From the NCBI RefSeq assembly GCF_038446665.1, contig NZ_CP151802.1:3782001-3846000 (forward strand): a DNA stretch of 64,000 bases. Reading direction: 5' to 3'. Below, in pieces: positions 8,843 to 15,935 of the stretch (its first letter is position 1; the number at the start of each line of letters is the position of its first letter). Under the pieces are notes generated by a model. The model was not told the origin of the DNA. It saw only the letters and a program-made list of their open reading frames with translations, and made no database searches. A program made the position numbers and the translations under genes. Source of the stretch: Lysobacter sp. FW306-1B-D06B. Its GTDB lineage: Bacteria > Pseudomonadota > Gammaproteobacteria > Xanthomonadales > Xanthomonadaceae.

Positions 8843-10903
8843 ATGAAAGGTTTGTCCTGGATCGGCTGGGCCGCCCTGGCGGTACTGGCGGCGTTCTGCA
8901 TCGGCACCATCGCCCTGCATCGCGGCGAAACCATCAACGCGATATGGCTGGTGGTGGCGGCGGTGGCGACGTTCACCGTCGCGTTCCGCTTCTACGGCCT
9001 CTACATCGCGCGCAATGCGCTGATGATCGACGGCAGCCGCGCGACGCCCGCCTGGCGCCGCAACGACGGCCTGGACTACGTTCCGACCGCCAAGAGCATC
9101 GTTTTCGGACACCACTTCGCCGCCATCGCCGGCGCCGGCCCGCTGGTCGGCCCGGTGCTCGCCGCGCAGATGGGCTACCTGCCCGGCACGTTGTGGATCC
9201 TGTTCGGCGTGGTCCTGGCCGGCGCGGTGCAGGACATGCTGGTGCTGTTCTTCTCCACGCGCCGCGACGGCCGCTCGCTGGGCGAGATGATCCGCGCCGA
9301 GATGGGCCCCGCCGCGGGCGTGATCTCGATGGTCGGCATCCTGATGATCATGGTGATCCTGCTGGCGGTGCTGGCGCTGGTGGTGGTGAAGGCGCTGGCG
9401 GAAAGCCCGTGGGGCACGTTCACCGTCGCGATGACGATCCCGATCGCGATCCTGATGGGCCTGTACCTGCGCTACTTCCGCCCGGGCCGCATCCTGGAAG
9501 TGTCGATCATCGGCTTCGTGCTGCTGATGCTGGCGATCTGGAGCGGCGGCCTGGTGGCGGCGCACCCGACGTGGGGCCCGATCTTCCACCTCAAGGGCAC
9601 GACGCTGGCGTGGCTGATGATCGCCTACGGCTTCATCGCATCGGTGCTGCCGGTGTGGTTCCTGCTGGCGCCGCGCGATTACCTCTCCACGTTCCTGAAG
9701 ATCGGCACGGTGCTGGTGCTCGCCATCGCGATCGTCTTCGCGATGCCGGAACTGCAGATGCCGGCGATGACCAAATTCATCGACGGAACCGGCCCGGTGT
9801 TCTCGGGCAAGCTCTTCCCGTTCCTGTTCATCACCATCGCGTGCGGCGCCGTCTCGGGGTTCCACTCGCTGATCAGCTCGGGCACCACTCCGAAGATGAT
9901 CGCCAGCGAGTCCGACATCCCGATGGTCGGTTACGGCGGCATGCTGATGGAGGCCTTCGTCGCGATCATGGCGCTCATCGCCGCATGCGTGCTGCAGCCG
10001 GGCGTGTACTTCGCGATGAACTCGCCCGCCGCGCTGATCGGCACCACGGCCGAATCGGCCGCTGCGGCGATCTCAAGCTGGGGCTTCGTGCTGACGCCTG
10101 ATGTGCTGACGGCCACCGCTAAGGAAATCGGCGAGCAGACCATCCTCTCGCGCACCGGCGGCGCGCCAACGCTCGCGGTGGGCATGGCGCAGATCCTGCA
10201 CGGGCTGATCCCGGGCGAAGGGATGATGGCGTTCTGGTACCACTACGCGATCCTGTTCGAAGCGCTCTTCATCCTGACCACCGTCGACGCCGGCACGCGC
10301 GTGGCGCGCTTCATGATCCAGGAGCTGGTGGGCCTGGCCTACACGCCGTTCAAGGAGACCGAGAGCTGGGCGAGCAACATCGTCTGCACGCTCATCGCCG
10401 TCTCGCTGTGGGGCTACTTCCTCTACCAGGGCGTGGTCGATCCGCTGGGCGGCATCAACACCTTGTGGCCGCTGTTCGGCATTGCCAACCAGATGCTCGC
10501 GGGCATCGCACTGGTGTTCTGCAGCGTGGTGATGGTGAAGATGAAGCGCGAGAAGTTCCTGTGGATCCCGCTGATCCCGACCGCGTGGCTGCTGATCTGC
10601 ACGCTCACCGCCGGCTGGCAGAAGCTGTTCCACCCGGACCCGAAGATCGGCTTCATCGCCAACGCCCGCAAGTTCGCCGACGCCGCCGCGCGCGGCGAGG
10701 TGCTGGCACCGGCGAAGTCGATGGACGACATGTCGCGCGTGATCTTCAACAACTACCTCGACGCGGGGCTGTGCGCGCTGTTCGTCGCGGTCGTGGTGGC
10801 GACCGTGTTCTTCGGCCTGCGCGCCGCGTTCGCCGCGCGTCGCACCAACCTGCCGACTGCGAAGGAGACCGACTATGTCGCGCTCGACGCCATCGCCCGC
10901 TGA
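8843..10903 (+). CDS. cstA: Carbon starvation protein CstA (peptide/pyruvate carrier)
   Basis: A 686-residue inner-membrane protein with about 16 hydrophobic helices. Features recognised from the family are the early segment [20 protein letters not shown], the following [20 protein letters not shown], and [14 protein letters not shown] in the middle. A strong ribosome site GGAGGGG lies 4-6 nt before the ATG at 8843, which decides the start over an upstream in-frame codon. CstA and its paralogue BtsT import peptides or pyruvate under nutrient limitation. The next gene, ybdD, overlaps its 3' end, as in other bacteria. Confidence 0.95.
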   Translation: MKGLSWIGWAALAVLAAFCIGTIALHRGETINAIWLVVAAVATFTVAFRFYGLYIARNALMIDGSRATPAWRRNDGLDYVPTAKSIVFGHHFAAIAGAGPLVGPVLAAQMGYLPGTLWILFGVVLAGAVQDMLVLFFSTRRDGRSLGEMIRAEMGPAAGVISMVGILMIMVILLAVLALVVVKALAESPWGTFTVAMTIPIAILMGLYLRYFRPGRILEVSIIGFVLLMLAIWSGGLVAAHPTWGPIFHLKGTTLAWLMIAYGFIASVLPVWFLLAPRDYLSTFLKIGTVLVLAIAIVFAMPELQMPAMTKFIDGTGPVFSGKLFPFLFITIACGAVSGFHSLISSGTTPKMIASESDIPMVGYGGMLMEAFVAIMALIAACVLQPGVYFAMNSPAALIGTTAESAAAAISSWGFVLTPDVLTATAKEIGEQTILSRTGGAPTLAVGMAQILHGLIPGEGMMAFWYHYAILFEALFILTTVDAGTRVARFMIQELVGLAYTPFKETESWASNIVCTLIAVSLWGYFLYQGVVDPLGGINTLWPLFGIANQMLAGIALVFCSVVMVKMKREKFLWIPLIPTAWLLICTLTAGWQKLFHPDPKIGFIANARKFADAAARGEVLAPAKSMDDMSRVIFNNYLDAGLCALFVAVVVATVFFGLRAAFAARRTNLPTAKETDYVALDAIAR

Positions 10904-11111
10904 CGTCGGCCGCGTGGCCCTGGACCTGCTCGCACGCTGGTGGCGTGCGAGCTGCCAGACCGCGCGCCTGGCCATCGGCATTCCCGACTACGACGTGTAC
11001 GCCGCGCACGTGCGGCGCAACCACCCGGACCGCGAACCGATGACGCGCGACGAGTTCTTCCGCGAGCGGATGGATGCGCGGTACGGGAAGGGGCGCAGTC
11101 GCTGTTGTTGA
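10875..11111 (+). CDS. ybdD: YbdD/YjiX small protein
   Basis: A 78-residue protein of the YbdD/YjiX family, the regular partner of CstA and BtsT. The conserved core is recognisable: [18 protein letters not shown], then [16 protein letters not shown] near the end. The ATG lies 29 nt inside cstA and is preceded by AAGGAG at 10862-10867, so translation is coupled to cstA. A strong terminator follows 20 nt downstream, which closes the two-gene operon. The protein is proposed to be needed for carrier activity. Confidence 0.9.
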   Translation: MSRSTPSPADVGRVALDLLARWWRASCQTARLAIGIPDYDVYAAHVRRNHPDREPMTRDEFFRERMDARYGKGRSRCC

Positions 11112-11129
11112 GGCGGATACCTGACACGG

Positions 11130-11159
11130 AAAAGGCGCCGCAAGGCGCCTTTTTCTTTT
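11130..11159 (+). terminator. Rho-independent terminator of cstA-ybdD
   Basis: A perfect GGCGCC stem (11134-11139 with 11144-11149), extended by an AAAA/TTTT flank, with a GCAA loop and a following TTTTTCTTTT. This is a textbook intrinsic terminator directly after ybdD. Confidence 0.9.
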
Positions 11160-11193
11160 GCCGCAATGCTCGCCGCCCGAAGCTCCGTGATCC

Positions 11194-11272
11194 CGTAGCC
11201 CGGGTAAGCGCAGCGCACCCGGGACGCCACCGCAACGGAGACCCCGGGTGCGCTGCGCTTACCCGGGCTACG
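11194..11272. repeat. REP-type inverted pair, copy 1 (REPIN-like)
   Basis: Two 30-nt arms face each other: 11194-11223 begins CGTAGCCCGGGTAAGCGCAG and 11243-11272 is its exact reverse complement, with a 19-nt spacer. The same 30-nt arms recur at 20784-20860 with a different spacer. The arrangement matches paired REP sequences (REPINs) that are mobilised by RAYT transposases elsewhere in the genome. No such transposase is in this window. Confidence 0.85.
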
Positions 11273-11309
11273 CGTGCTGCAGTCCGCGACGGGGCGCCGT
11301 CGATGCGCC

Positions 11310-11555
11310 TCAACCGGCTACGAGTCTGACTTCGGAATGCCGCCACTCCGCCGGATCGCCCCGGCACTCCAGAAGCCCGCCTTCGATCAGCGCGACGACA
11401 CGGCTCGCCACGAGCTCTGCATCGTCCACGTCATCAGGAAATTCCAGGTCGCGGGAAGTCATCGCCACGGCGATCACCATGGCCACCTTCTGCCAGTGTG
11501 CATTGGCGAATCCAAGAATGAACCGGTCCACCTGTTCGACGACGGCGTCAACCAT
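11310..11555 (-). CDS. Small soluble protein downstream of DUF819 gene, unknown
   Basis: An 81-residue frame starting MVDAVVEQVDRFILGFANAH, two nucleotides after the stop of the DUF819 membrane-protein gene and so almost certainly cotranscribed. It is mixed alpha/beta and acidic in the middle (DDVDDAELVASRVVALIEGG), and ends with WRHSEVRLVAG. The SEVRL ending is reminiscent of small DUF3658-type proteins, but I am not sure of that link. The frame is supported by spacing, composition and absence of a better alternative. Confidence 0.6.
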   Translation of the reverse strand: MVDAVVEQVDRFILGFANAHWQKVAMVIAVAMTSRDLEFPDDVDDAELVASRVVALIEGGLLECRGDPAEWRHSEVRLVAG

Positions 11556-11557
11556 GC

Positions 11558-12799
11558 TCAGTTCGCCAGCGACCGCAGGATCAACCCCATCACATACGCC
11601 AGCCCCGTGCCCGTCGCATAACCCAGCGTGCCGAGCAATGCGCCCACCGGCGCGAGTGAGGGATGGAATGCCGACGCGACCACCGGCGCCGACGCGGGCC
11701 CGCCAATGTTGCTCTGCGAGCCGATCGCGAAATAGAAGAACGGCACGTGCAGCAGCTTGCCGACCAGCCACAGCAGCACGATGTGGATCATCAGCCACAC
11801 CAGGCCCAGCAGGTACAGCCACGGGCGGTCGAACAGCGCCAGGATGTCCATCTGCATGCCGATGCTGGCGATCAGGAAGTACAGCAGCAGCGTGCCGATG
11901 TTGGATGCGCCCGCGCCTTCCAGCGTGCGTGCGCGGGTGAAGCTCAGGCCCAGGCCGACGAAGGTGGAGATCAGCACCACCCACACGAACGGTTCGTGCA
12001 GGCTCACCGCGCGCGCCCAGCTCACGTTCGCGCCGAACCACGCCGACAGCGGCGACGCCAGCGCGTGCGCCAGGCCCACCGTCCCGAACGCGATGCCGAC
12101 GATCACCATCAGATCGGTCAGCGTCGGAATGCGGCTGTGCTGCGCCTTGAACGCAGCGAGCTTTTCCTTGAGCTCATCGATGGCGCGCGTGTCGGCGCCG
12201 CTGCGTGCGTCGATGGCCGCGGAGCGTCCGGCGAGGAAGATCAGCGCCGCCATCCACACGTAACCCACACCGACGTCGACGACCGCGAACTGCCCGAACG
12301 TCGTCGCGTTGACCTGGAAGATCTCCTTCATCGCCAGCATGTTCGCGCCGCCGCCGATCCAGCTGCCGGCCAGCGCGGTCATGCCCGCCCACGTATCGCC
12401 TGCGACCGTTTCCGGATGCACCGCCTTGAACAGCAGGAAGGCGAGGACGCCGCCCAGCATCACGCTGATCGACGCCGCCGCGTACATCGCCACCAGCTTC
12501 GGTCCCAGGCGCAACACGGCCTTGAGGTCGATCGACAGTGTCAGCAACACCAGCGCCGCAGGCAGCAGCACGCGGCTGGCGACGGGGTTGTAGAGCTTGC
12601 TGTGCTCGCCGTCGATGACGCCGAAGGTGTTGAACAGCCCCGGGATCAGGTAGCACAGCAGCAACGCCGGAACGATCGAATAGAACTTCCGGAACGACTG
12701 CAGCGACGAGGTCCAGAACACCGCTCCGAGCGTGGCGGCGATCAGCCCCAGTATCACGATGTCGTTGGTGATCAGCGCGGTACTCGGGGCGTCGTGCAT
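11558..12799 (-). CDS. DUF819 family integral membrane protein
   Basis: A 413-residue protein with about 10-12 hydrophobic helices, recognised as DUF819 (YjcL-like). Typical segments are LIPGLFNTFGVIDGEHSKLY, the Gly-rich LAGSWIGGGANMLAMKEIF near the middle, and SQSNIGGPASAPVVASAFHP close to the end. The two Gly/Asn-rich re-entrant-like segments suggest a secondary transporter with an internal repeat, but no substrate is established for the family. The ATG at 12799 gives a short N-terminal tail before the first helix. A small soluble protein is encoded immediately downstream. Confidence 0.87.
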   Translation of the reverse strand: MHDAPSTALITNDIVILGLIAATLGAVFWTSSLQSFRKFYSIVPALLLCYLIPGLFNTFGVIDGEHSKLYNPVASRVLLPAALVLLTLSIDLKAVLRLGPKLVAMYAAASISVMLGGVLAFLLFKAVHPETVAGDTWAGMTALAGSWIGGGANMLAMKEIFQVNATTFGQFAVVDVGVGYVWMAALIFLAGRSAAIDARSGADTRAIDELKEKLAAFKAQHSRIPTLTDLMVIVGIAFGTVGLAHALASPLSAWFGANVSWARAVSLHEPFVWVVLISTFVGLGLSFTRARTLEGAGASNIGTLLLYFLIASIGMQMDILALFDRPWLYLLGLVWLMIHIVLLWLVGKLLHVPFFYFAIGSQSNIGGPASAPVVASAFHPSLAPVGALLGTLGYATGTGLAYVMGLILRSLAN

Positions 12800-12887
12800 T
12801 CGGGCGGATCCGGGGCTTGGCGATGCTGGAGGGTATCAGCCGGCGCGGATCAGTGGCGAGGGCCCTGCGGCACATATCACGCCACTC

Positions 12888-14624
12888 TCAGGCGTGACGC
12901 ACCCCGCTTTCGCCGCGCCGGTCGTTCAAGGTCAGCGCGGTGTCGTTGCCCATGTACTGGCGGCGATAACGCAGGTAGCCGGCGGGCTCGTGCACTCCGG
13001 CGAATAAGGTGAAGCCACCGTAGGAATCATGGACGTAGTCGGCGAAGAAGTTGGCCAAGGCCGGTGCGACGGGCGCCGCCTTGCGGATGTAGTCGGCGAT
13101 CTCGCCTGCCTCGGATTCCAATTGCACGTGTTTGCGAATGTTGTTGGCGGGGCCGATACCGGGCCCGAGGTCCACGACATCCCTTACATAACTGCGAACC
13201 GGCGATTCGAGCAGCGCGAGGTCGGCGAGGAATCCGTTGTTGGCGTTACTCAGGTTTTCGCGGTCACCGTGGGAGGCACGCTCAACCCACGGAAGTTTCG
13301 TGTAGGTGTCCCGCACCTGATACCGCCAGCACAGGTAGGGCATCAGCCACTCGCGCAGACGGCGCGGTTGCGGGCCCATCGCGGCGGTGAAGGCGTCATA
13401 GGCTTGCTGCAGGACGGGGTCAATGGCGAAGGGGTCGTAACCTGCTTCAATGGAATCAGCGTTCGCCGCTTCCTTGTCCAGCGGCACCTGCGCCTGCAGC
13501 GCGGCTTCGTACATGAGGTTCAGGGGAATCTGCGAAAGCTTTTGACTGTCACGCCCATCCGGCCCGCGCCCCTCCTCCTGCGGCGTGTAACCGCCTCCGA
13601 TGTCCGAATGCATGCCGGGCAAGGCGAACTGCTGGCAATGCGCAGGCAAGGAGCCGTCCGGATTGCGCACGGTATCCAACGGGAATGAGGCGCGCTGCTC
13701 GTGCATCGCCACGTAATGCACACAGCGCTGCACGTGGGTGCCGATACGCAGGGTTTCGGCGCTGGCCCAGTCCAGATGGCCATCGACCCAGTCGCCGATC
13801 AGCGGCGCGGAGTGCGGCAGGCCCACGGAGGCCACCGTGTCGAAGAGCCCCAGAAACCGCACCTGCGCCGGGACACCACATAGCTTGCCGGCCGGCATCA
13901 ACTCGCCCAGCCAGGTGCAGAACACCCGAGCTTCGGCAGCGCCGCGCGAGAAGCCGAACACATCCAGCACGATGCGCTTGATGCGGGGCTTGCATTTGGC
14001 GACATCCTTGGCGACTTTTGCGCACCACTCCTGGAAGAACGCTCGGCGCTGCGCGTCACCTGGATCACGCAGCAGGCCGCCCTTGCTCTCCATTTGCACA
14101 CGCTTGAGTTGGCTGGCGTCGCCTTTCGGCCATGGCAGTGGATTTCCGTGCGAGTCGTATTTGCGCTTACCGTTTCGGCAGAGGGCAGTGATGACCTCCT
14201 TCTGGAACATCTGGTACCCATCATCGTTCAAGGATCGGGCGATCGAATTGAGCACCTGCAATAGCGCGAAATTGATACGGCCGTCACCGCCCGCACCCGC
14301 CCCTTGCCCTGCGGCCCCGCCTTCATCGGCGATTCCCTCAAAGGGCGTGCCGACACCTGGGACGTAAATTCGGAAATGGCCATTTGAGGGTTTATGCGGA
14401 TACGCCTTCGATAATCGGTAAATGTTGCTGTCCTTCTGTCGCTCAAACTGGGTCAGAGTACCGCCCTCCACCCATTCCCAGTTGTTGCCGGTGCCGTCCA
14501 TGAACACACCGATGTTCAATTCCATTTCGCATTCCTCGGTGCGGCAATGCACCTCGGAAAGAACAGGCGTGACCCGTTCCTCCTTGCCCGCATGGGGCTT
14601 CAACAGTTCTTCGCTCGCATTCAT
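12888..14624 (-). CDS. Tle1-type T6SS phospholipase effector (DUF2235)
   Basis: A 578-residue predicted lipase of the DUF2235/Tle1 family, delivered by type VI secretion to attack phospholipids of rival cells. The conserved VFMDGTGNN motif is at about 40-48. The nucleophile elbow is GFSRGA, a GxSxG, with Ser226. The likely acid is in FDTVAS (Asp262) and the base in MHSDIGGGY (His339). All three catalytic elements look intact. The start at 14624 has an AAGGGG ribosome site 5 nt upstream, and its ATG overlaps the stop of the preceding DUF3304 frame (ATGA). Upstream lie a truncated vgrG and duplicated DUF3304 cassettes, a typical effector neighbourhood, though eroded. It could be an orphan effector carried by another VgrG. 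Confidence 0.85.
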   Translation of the reverse strand: MNASEELLKPHAGKEERVTPVLSEVHCRTEECEMELNIGVFMDGTGNNWEWVEGGTLTQFERQKDSNIYRLSKAYPHKPSNGHFRIYVPGVGTPFEGIADEGGAAGQGAGAGGDGRINFALLQVLNSIARSLNDDGYQMFQKEVITALCRNGKRKYDSHGNPLPWPKGDASQLKRVQMESKGGLLRDPGDAQRRAFFQEWCAKVAKDVAKCKPRIKRIVLDVFGFSRGAAEARVFCTWLGELMPAGKLCGVPAQVRFLGLFDTVASVGLPHSAPLIGDWVDGHLDWASAETLRIGTHVQRCVHYVAMHEQRASFPLDTVRNPDGSLPAHCQQFALPGMHSDIGGGYTPQEEGRGPDGRDSQKLSQIPLNLMYEAALQAQVPLDKEAANADSIEAGYDPFAIDPVLQQAYDAFTAAMGPQPRRLREWLMPYLCWRYQVRDTYTKLPWVERASHGDRENLSNANNGFLADLALLESPVRSYVRDVVDLGPGIGPANNIRKHVQLESEAGEIADYIRKAAPVAPALANFFADYVHDSYGGFTLFAGVHEPAGYLRYRRQYMGNDTALTLNDRRGESGVRHA

Positions 14625-14959
14625 GGCGTCCCCTTGTTTGCTCTCGTCACCGCTTCCTTCTTTTTGCACGTTTCATCACGCGGGTACTTGCGCCACGGAG
14701 CTTTATCCGGGATCGGGTCTTTGATGGGGTACTGCGAATTGGGTCGATTGGCTTTCTCCGGATACCAAGGGGTCGACACCACCTTCACCCCGCCGTCCGC
14801 GAGAAAATGCACATACATCGAGTCCGGACGGTGATACGGCTCCACGGGCACGCGGCGCACGTAGTCTGCGCCGGTGCAATCGCGCCAGTTGGTCACGTTC
14901 CAACGCACTTCCACCTTGAGACCTTCGCGCCAACGGTTAGGCAGCTTGGCGCAGCACAT
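14621..14959 (-). CDS. DUF3304-domain protein, second tandem copy (truncated N-terminus)
   Basis: A 112-residue frame from the ATG at 14959, reading MCCAKLPNRWREGLKVEVRW, then DCTGADYVRRVPVEPYHRPD, MYVHFLADGGVKVV and a longer tail ending RDETCKKKEAVTRANKGTP. The twin Cys, LPxxW and YVHFL signatures point to DUF3304, a small domain often found beside T6SS lipase effectors, where an immunity role is plausible. Homology to copy 1 continues about ten codons upstream of this ATG, so the true gene probably lost its 5' end. The stop overlaps the lipase start. Whether it is translated alone is uncertain. Confidence 0.6.
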   Translation of the reverse strand: MCCAKLPNRWREGLKVEVRWNVTNWRDCTGADYVRRVPVEPYHRPDSMYVHFLADGGVKVVSTPWYPEKANRPNSQYPIKDPIPDKAPWRKYPRDETCKKKEAVTRANKGTP

Positions 14960-14993
14960 GATGCTGCCGCCCTGGCCTGCCTGCGCGCCGGCG
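14781..14993. repeat. Tandem duplication unit A (DUF3304 cassette)
   Basis: One of two diverged direct repeats whose matching positions are offset by exactly 218 nt (for example GAGAAAATGCAC at 14801 and 15019). Each encodes the CC...YVHFL core. Because 218 is not a multiple of three, the two copies lie in different reading frames. Confidence 0.8.
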
Positions 14994-15465
14994 GCGCCAC
15001 CCTCACGTTCCCGTCTGCGAGAAAATGCACATACATCGGATTGGGGCGGTGATACGGCTCCACCGGCACGCGACGTACATAGTTCGCGCCGGTGCAATCG
15101 CGCCAGTTGGTCACGTTCCACCGCACCTCCACCGTCAGTCCTTCGCGCCAGCGATTGGGCAAGTTGGCGCAGCACATGATGCTTCCTCCTTGGCCCGCCC
15201 GCCCACCAACCGCTCCGTCCACAGAGAAGTCCTGCACGCTCAGGTAATCAGCCAGGTGGTCAATGCCTGTCAGCGTGACGCCCTCGATCTCGTCTGGGTC
15301 TTCTTCCGTGTAGTCCACCGGCGCGTCGTGGAAGCATCGCGCACGCTTGTACATCTCCTGGATCTGGTCACACACCGCCACCGCCTTCAGCGACGCCTCG
15401 TGCGATGCCCGCTGCTCCGCCGTGTATCGCGGTTTCGCCGCGGTCAGGTCTTCCGGCAAGTCCAC
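14893..15465 (-). pseudogene. DUF3304-domain frame, first tandem copy with frameshifted end
   Basis: A 190-codon frame. From a GTG (VDLPEDLTAAKPRYTAEQRA) it reads through VCDQIQEMYKRARCFHDAPV to a DUF3304 core (LSVQDFSVDGAVGG, SIMCCANLPNRWREGLTVEV, YVHFLADGNVRV). It then enters the second repeat copy in the wrong frame and ends in an unrelated basic tail. The frame stays open upstream to about 15561 without a good start, so the 5' end also looks lost. Fifty-one of the 59 core residues match copy 2. I read it as a truncated or fused immunity-like gene. Confidence 0.5.
14999..15211. repeat. Tandem duplication unit B (DUF3304 cassette)
   Basis: Partner of the unit at 14781-14993, offset by 218 nt, with scattered substitutions. 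Similarity fades just past both ends. In the direction of the genes (minus strand) this copy comes first. Confidence 0.8.
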
Positions 15466-15530
15466 CCAGCAGTTGTGCGCTTCGCCGTCCTTGCCCAGAT
15501 TGGCCAGCTTCTGGCATTGGGGCGAACCCT

Positions 15531-15935
15531 TCAGCCACGCCTTGTGGGAGTGTGATAGCCGCGGCCCGTCACGATCGGCTGGTCGGGATCGCCCTCTAAG
15601 AAATCGACGATGACTTCATGGCCGATGCGCGGCAACGCCATGAAGCCGTACATCGTGCCGGCCCAACCCTGGCTGACACGGATCCAGCACGTCGCGTTCT
15701 CGCGCGGCCCTCCGCGGTCCCATGGGAACCAGACCTGCACGCGCCCGTGTTCGTCGCAATGGATCTCCTCGCCGGGTGGACCGACGACGTGGGCGATCTG
15801 CGGGCCATCGACAACCGGACGCGACGCGGGTTCGGGCTTCCAGTCGTAGTGGGCCGGAACGACGGTGGCGTCAAAGCGGTAGTGCGTTCCTTGCTCGGCG
15901 CCGGCGCTGTCGGCTTTCTCCGCCTTCCGATGACA
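15531..15935 (-). pseudogene. vgrG: vgrG C-terminal fragment (T6SS spike remnant)
   Basis: An open stretch of about 134 codons starting right after the stop codon of the S9 peptidase gene and in the same frame as it. It reads [20 protein letters not shown], then [36 protein letters not shown] and [20 protein letters not shown]: the gp5/OB-fold spike part of VgrG. The conserved run breaks after TGRGYH and stops eight residues later, where the spike needle should follow. The N-terminal phage-tail-like part (400 or more residues) is absent and no start codon precedes the conserved part. It is a deletion remnant. Confidence 0.82.

Noticed and set aside
6394..8976. 860-codon open frame on the minus strand across the DUF4105, corA and cstA starts
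   Set aside because: It is the antisense shadow of three clear genes; composition is His/Arg/Gln-rich nonsense typical of GC-biased reverse frames.
14621..15175. 184-codon frame starting MLRQLAQS as one intact DUF3304 gene
   Set aside because: Its first half is the first repeat copy read out of frame; only the part from about residue 60 is protein-like.
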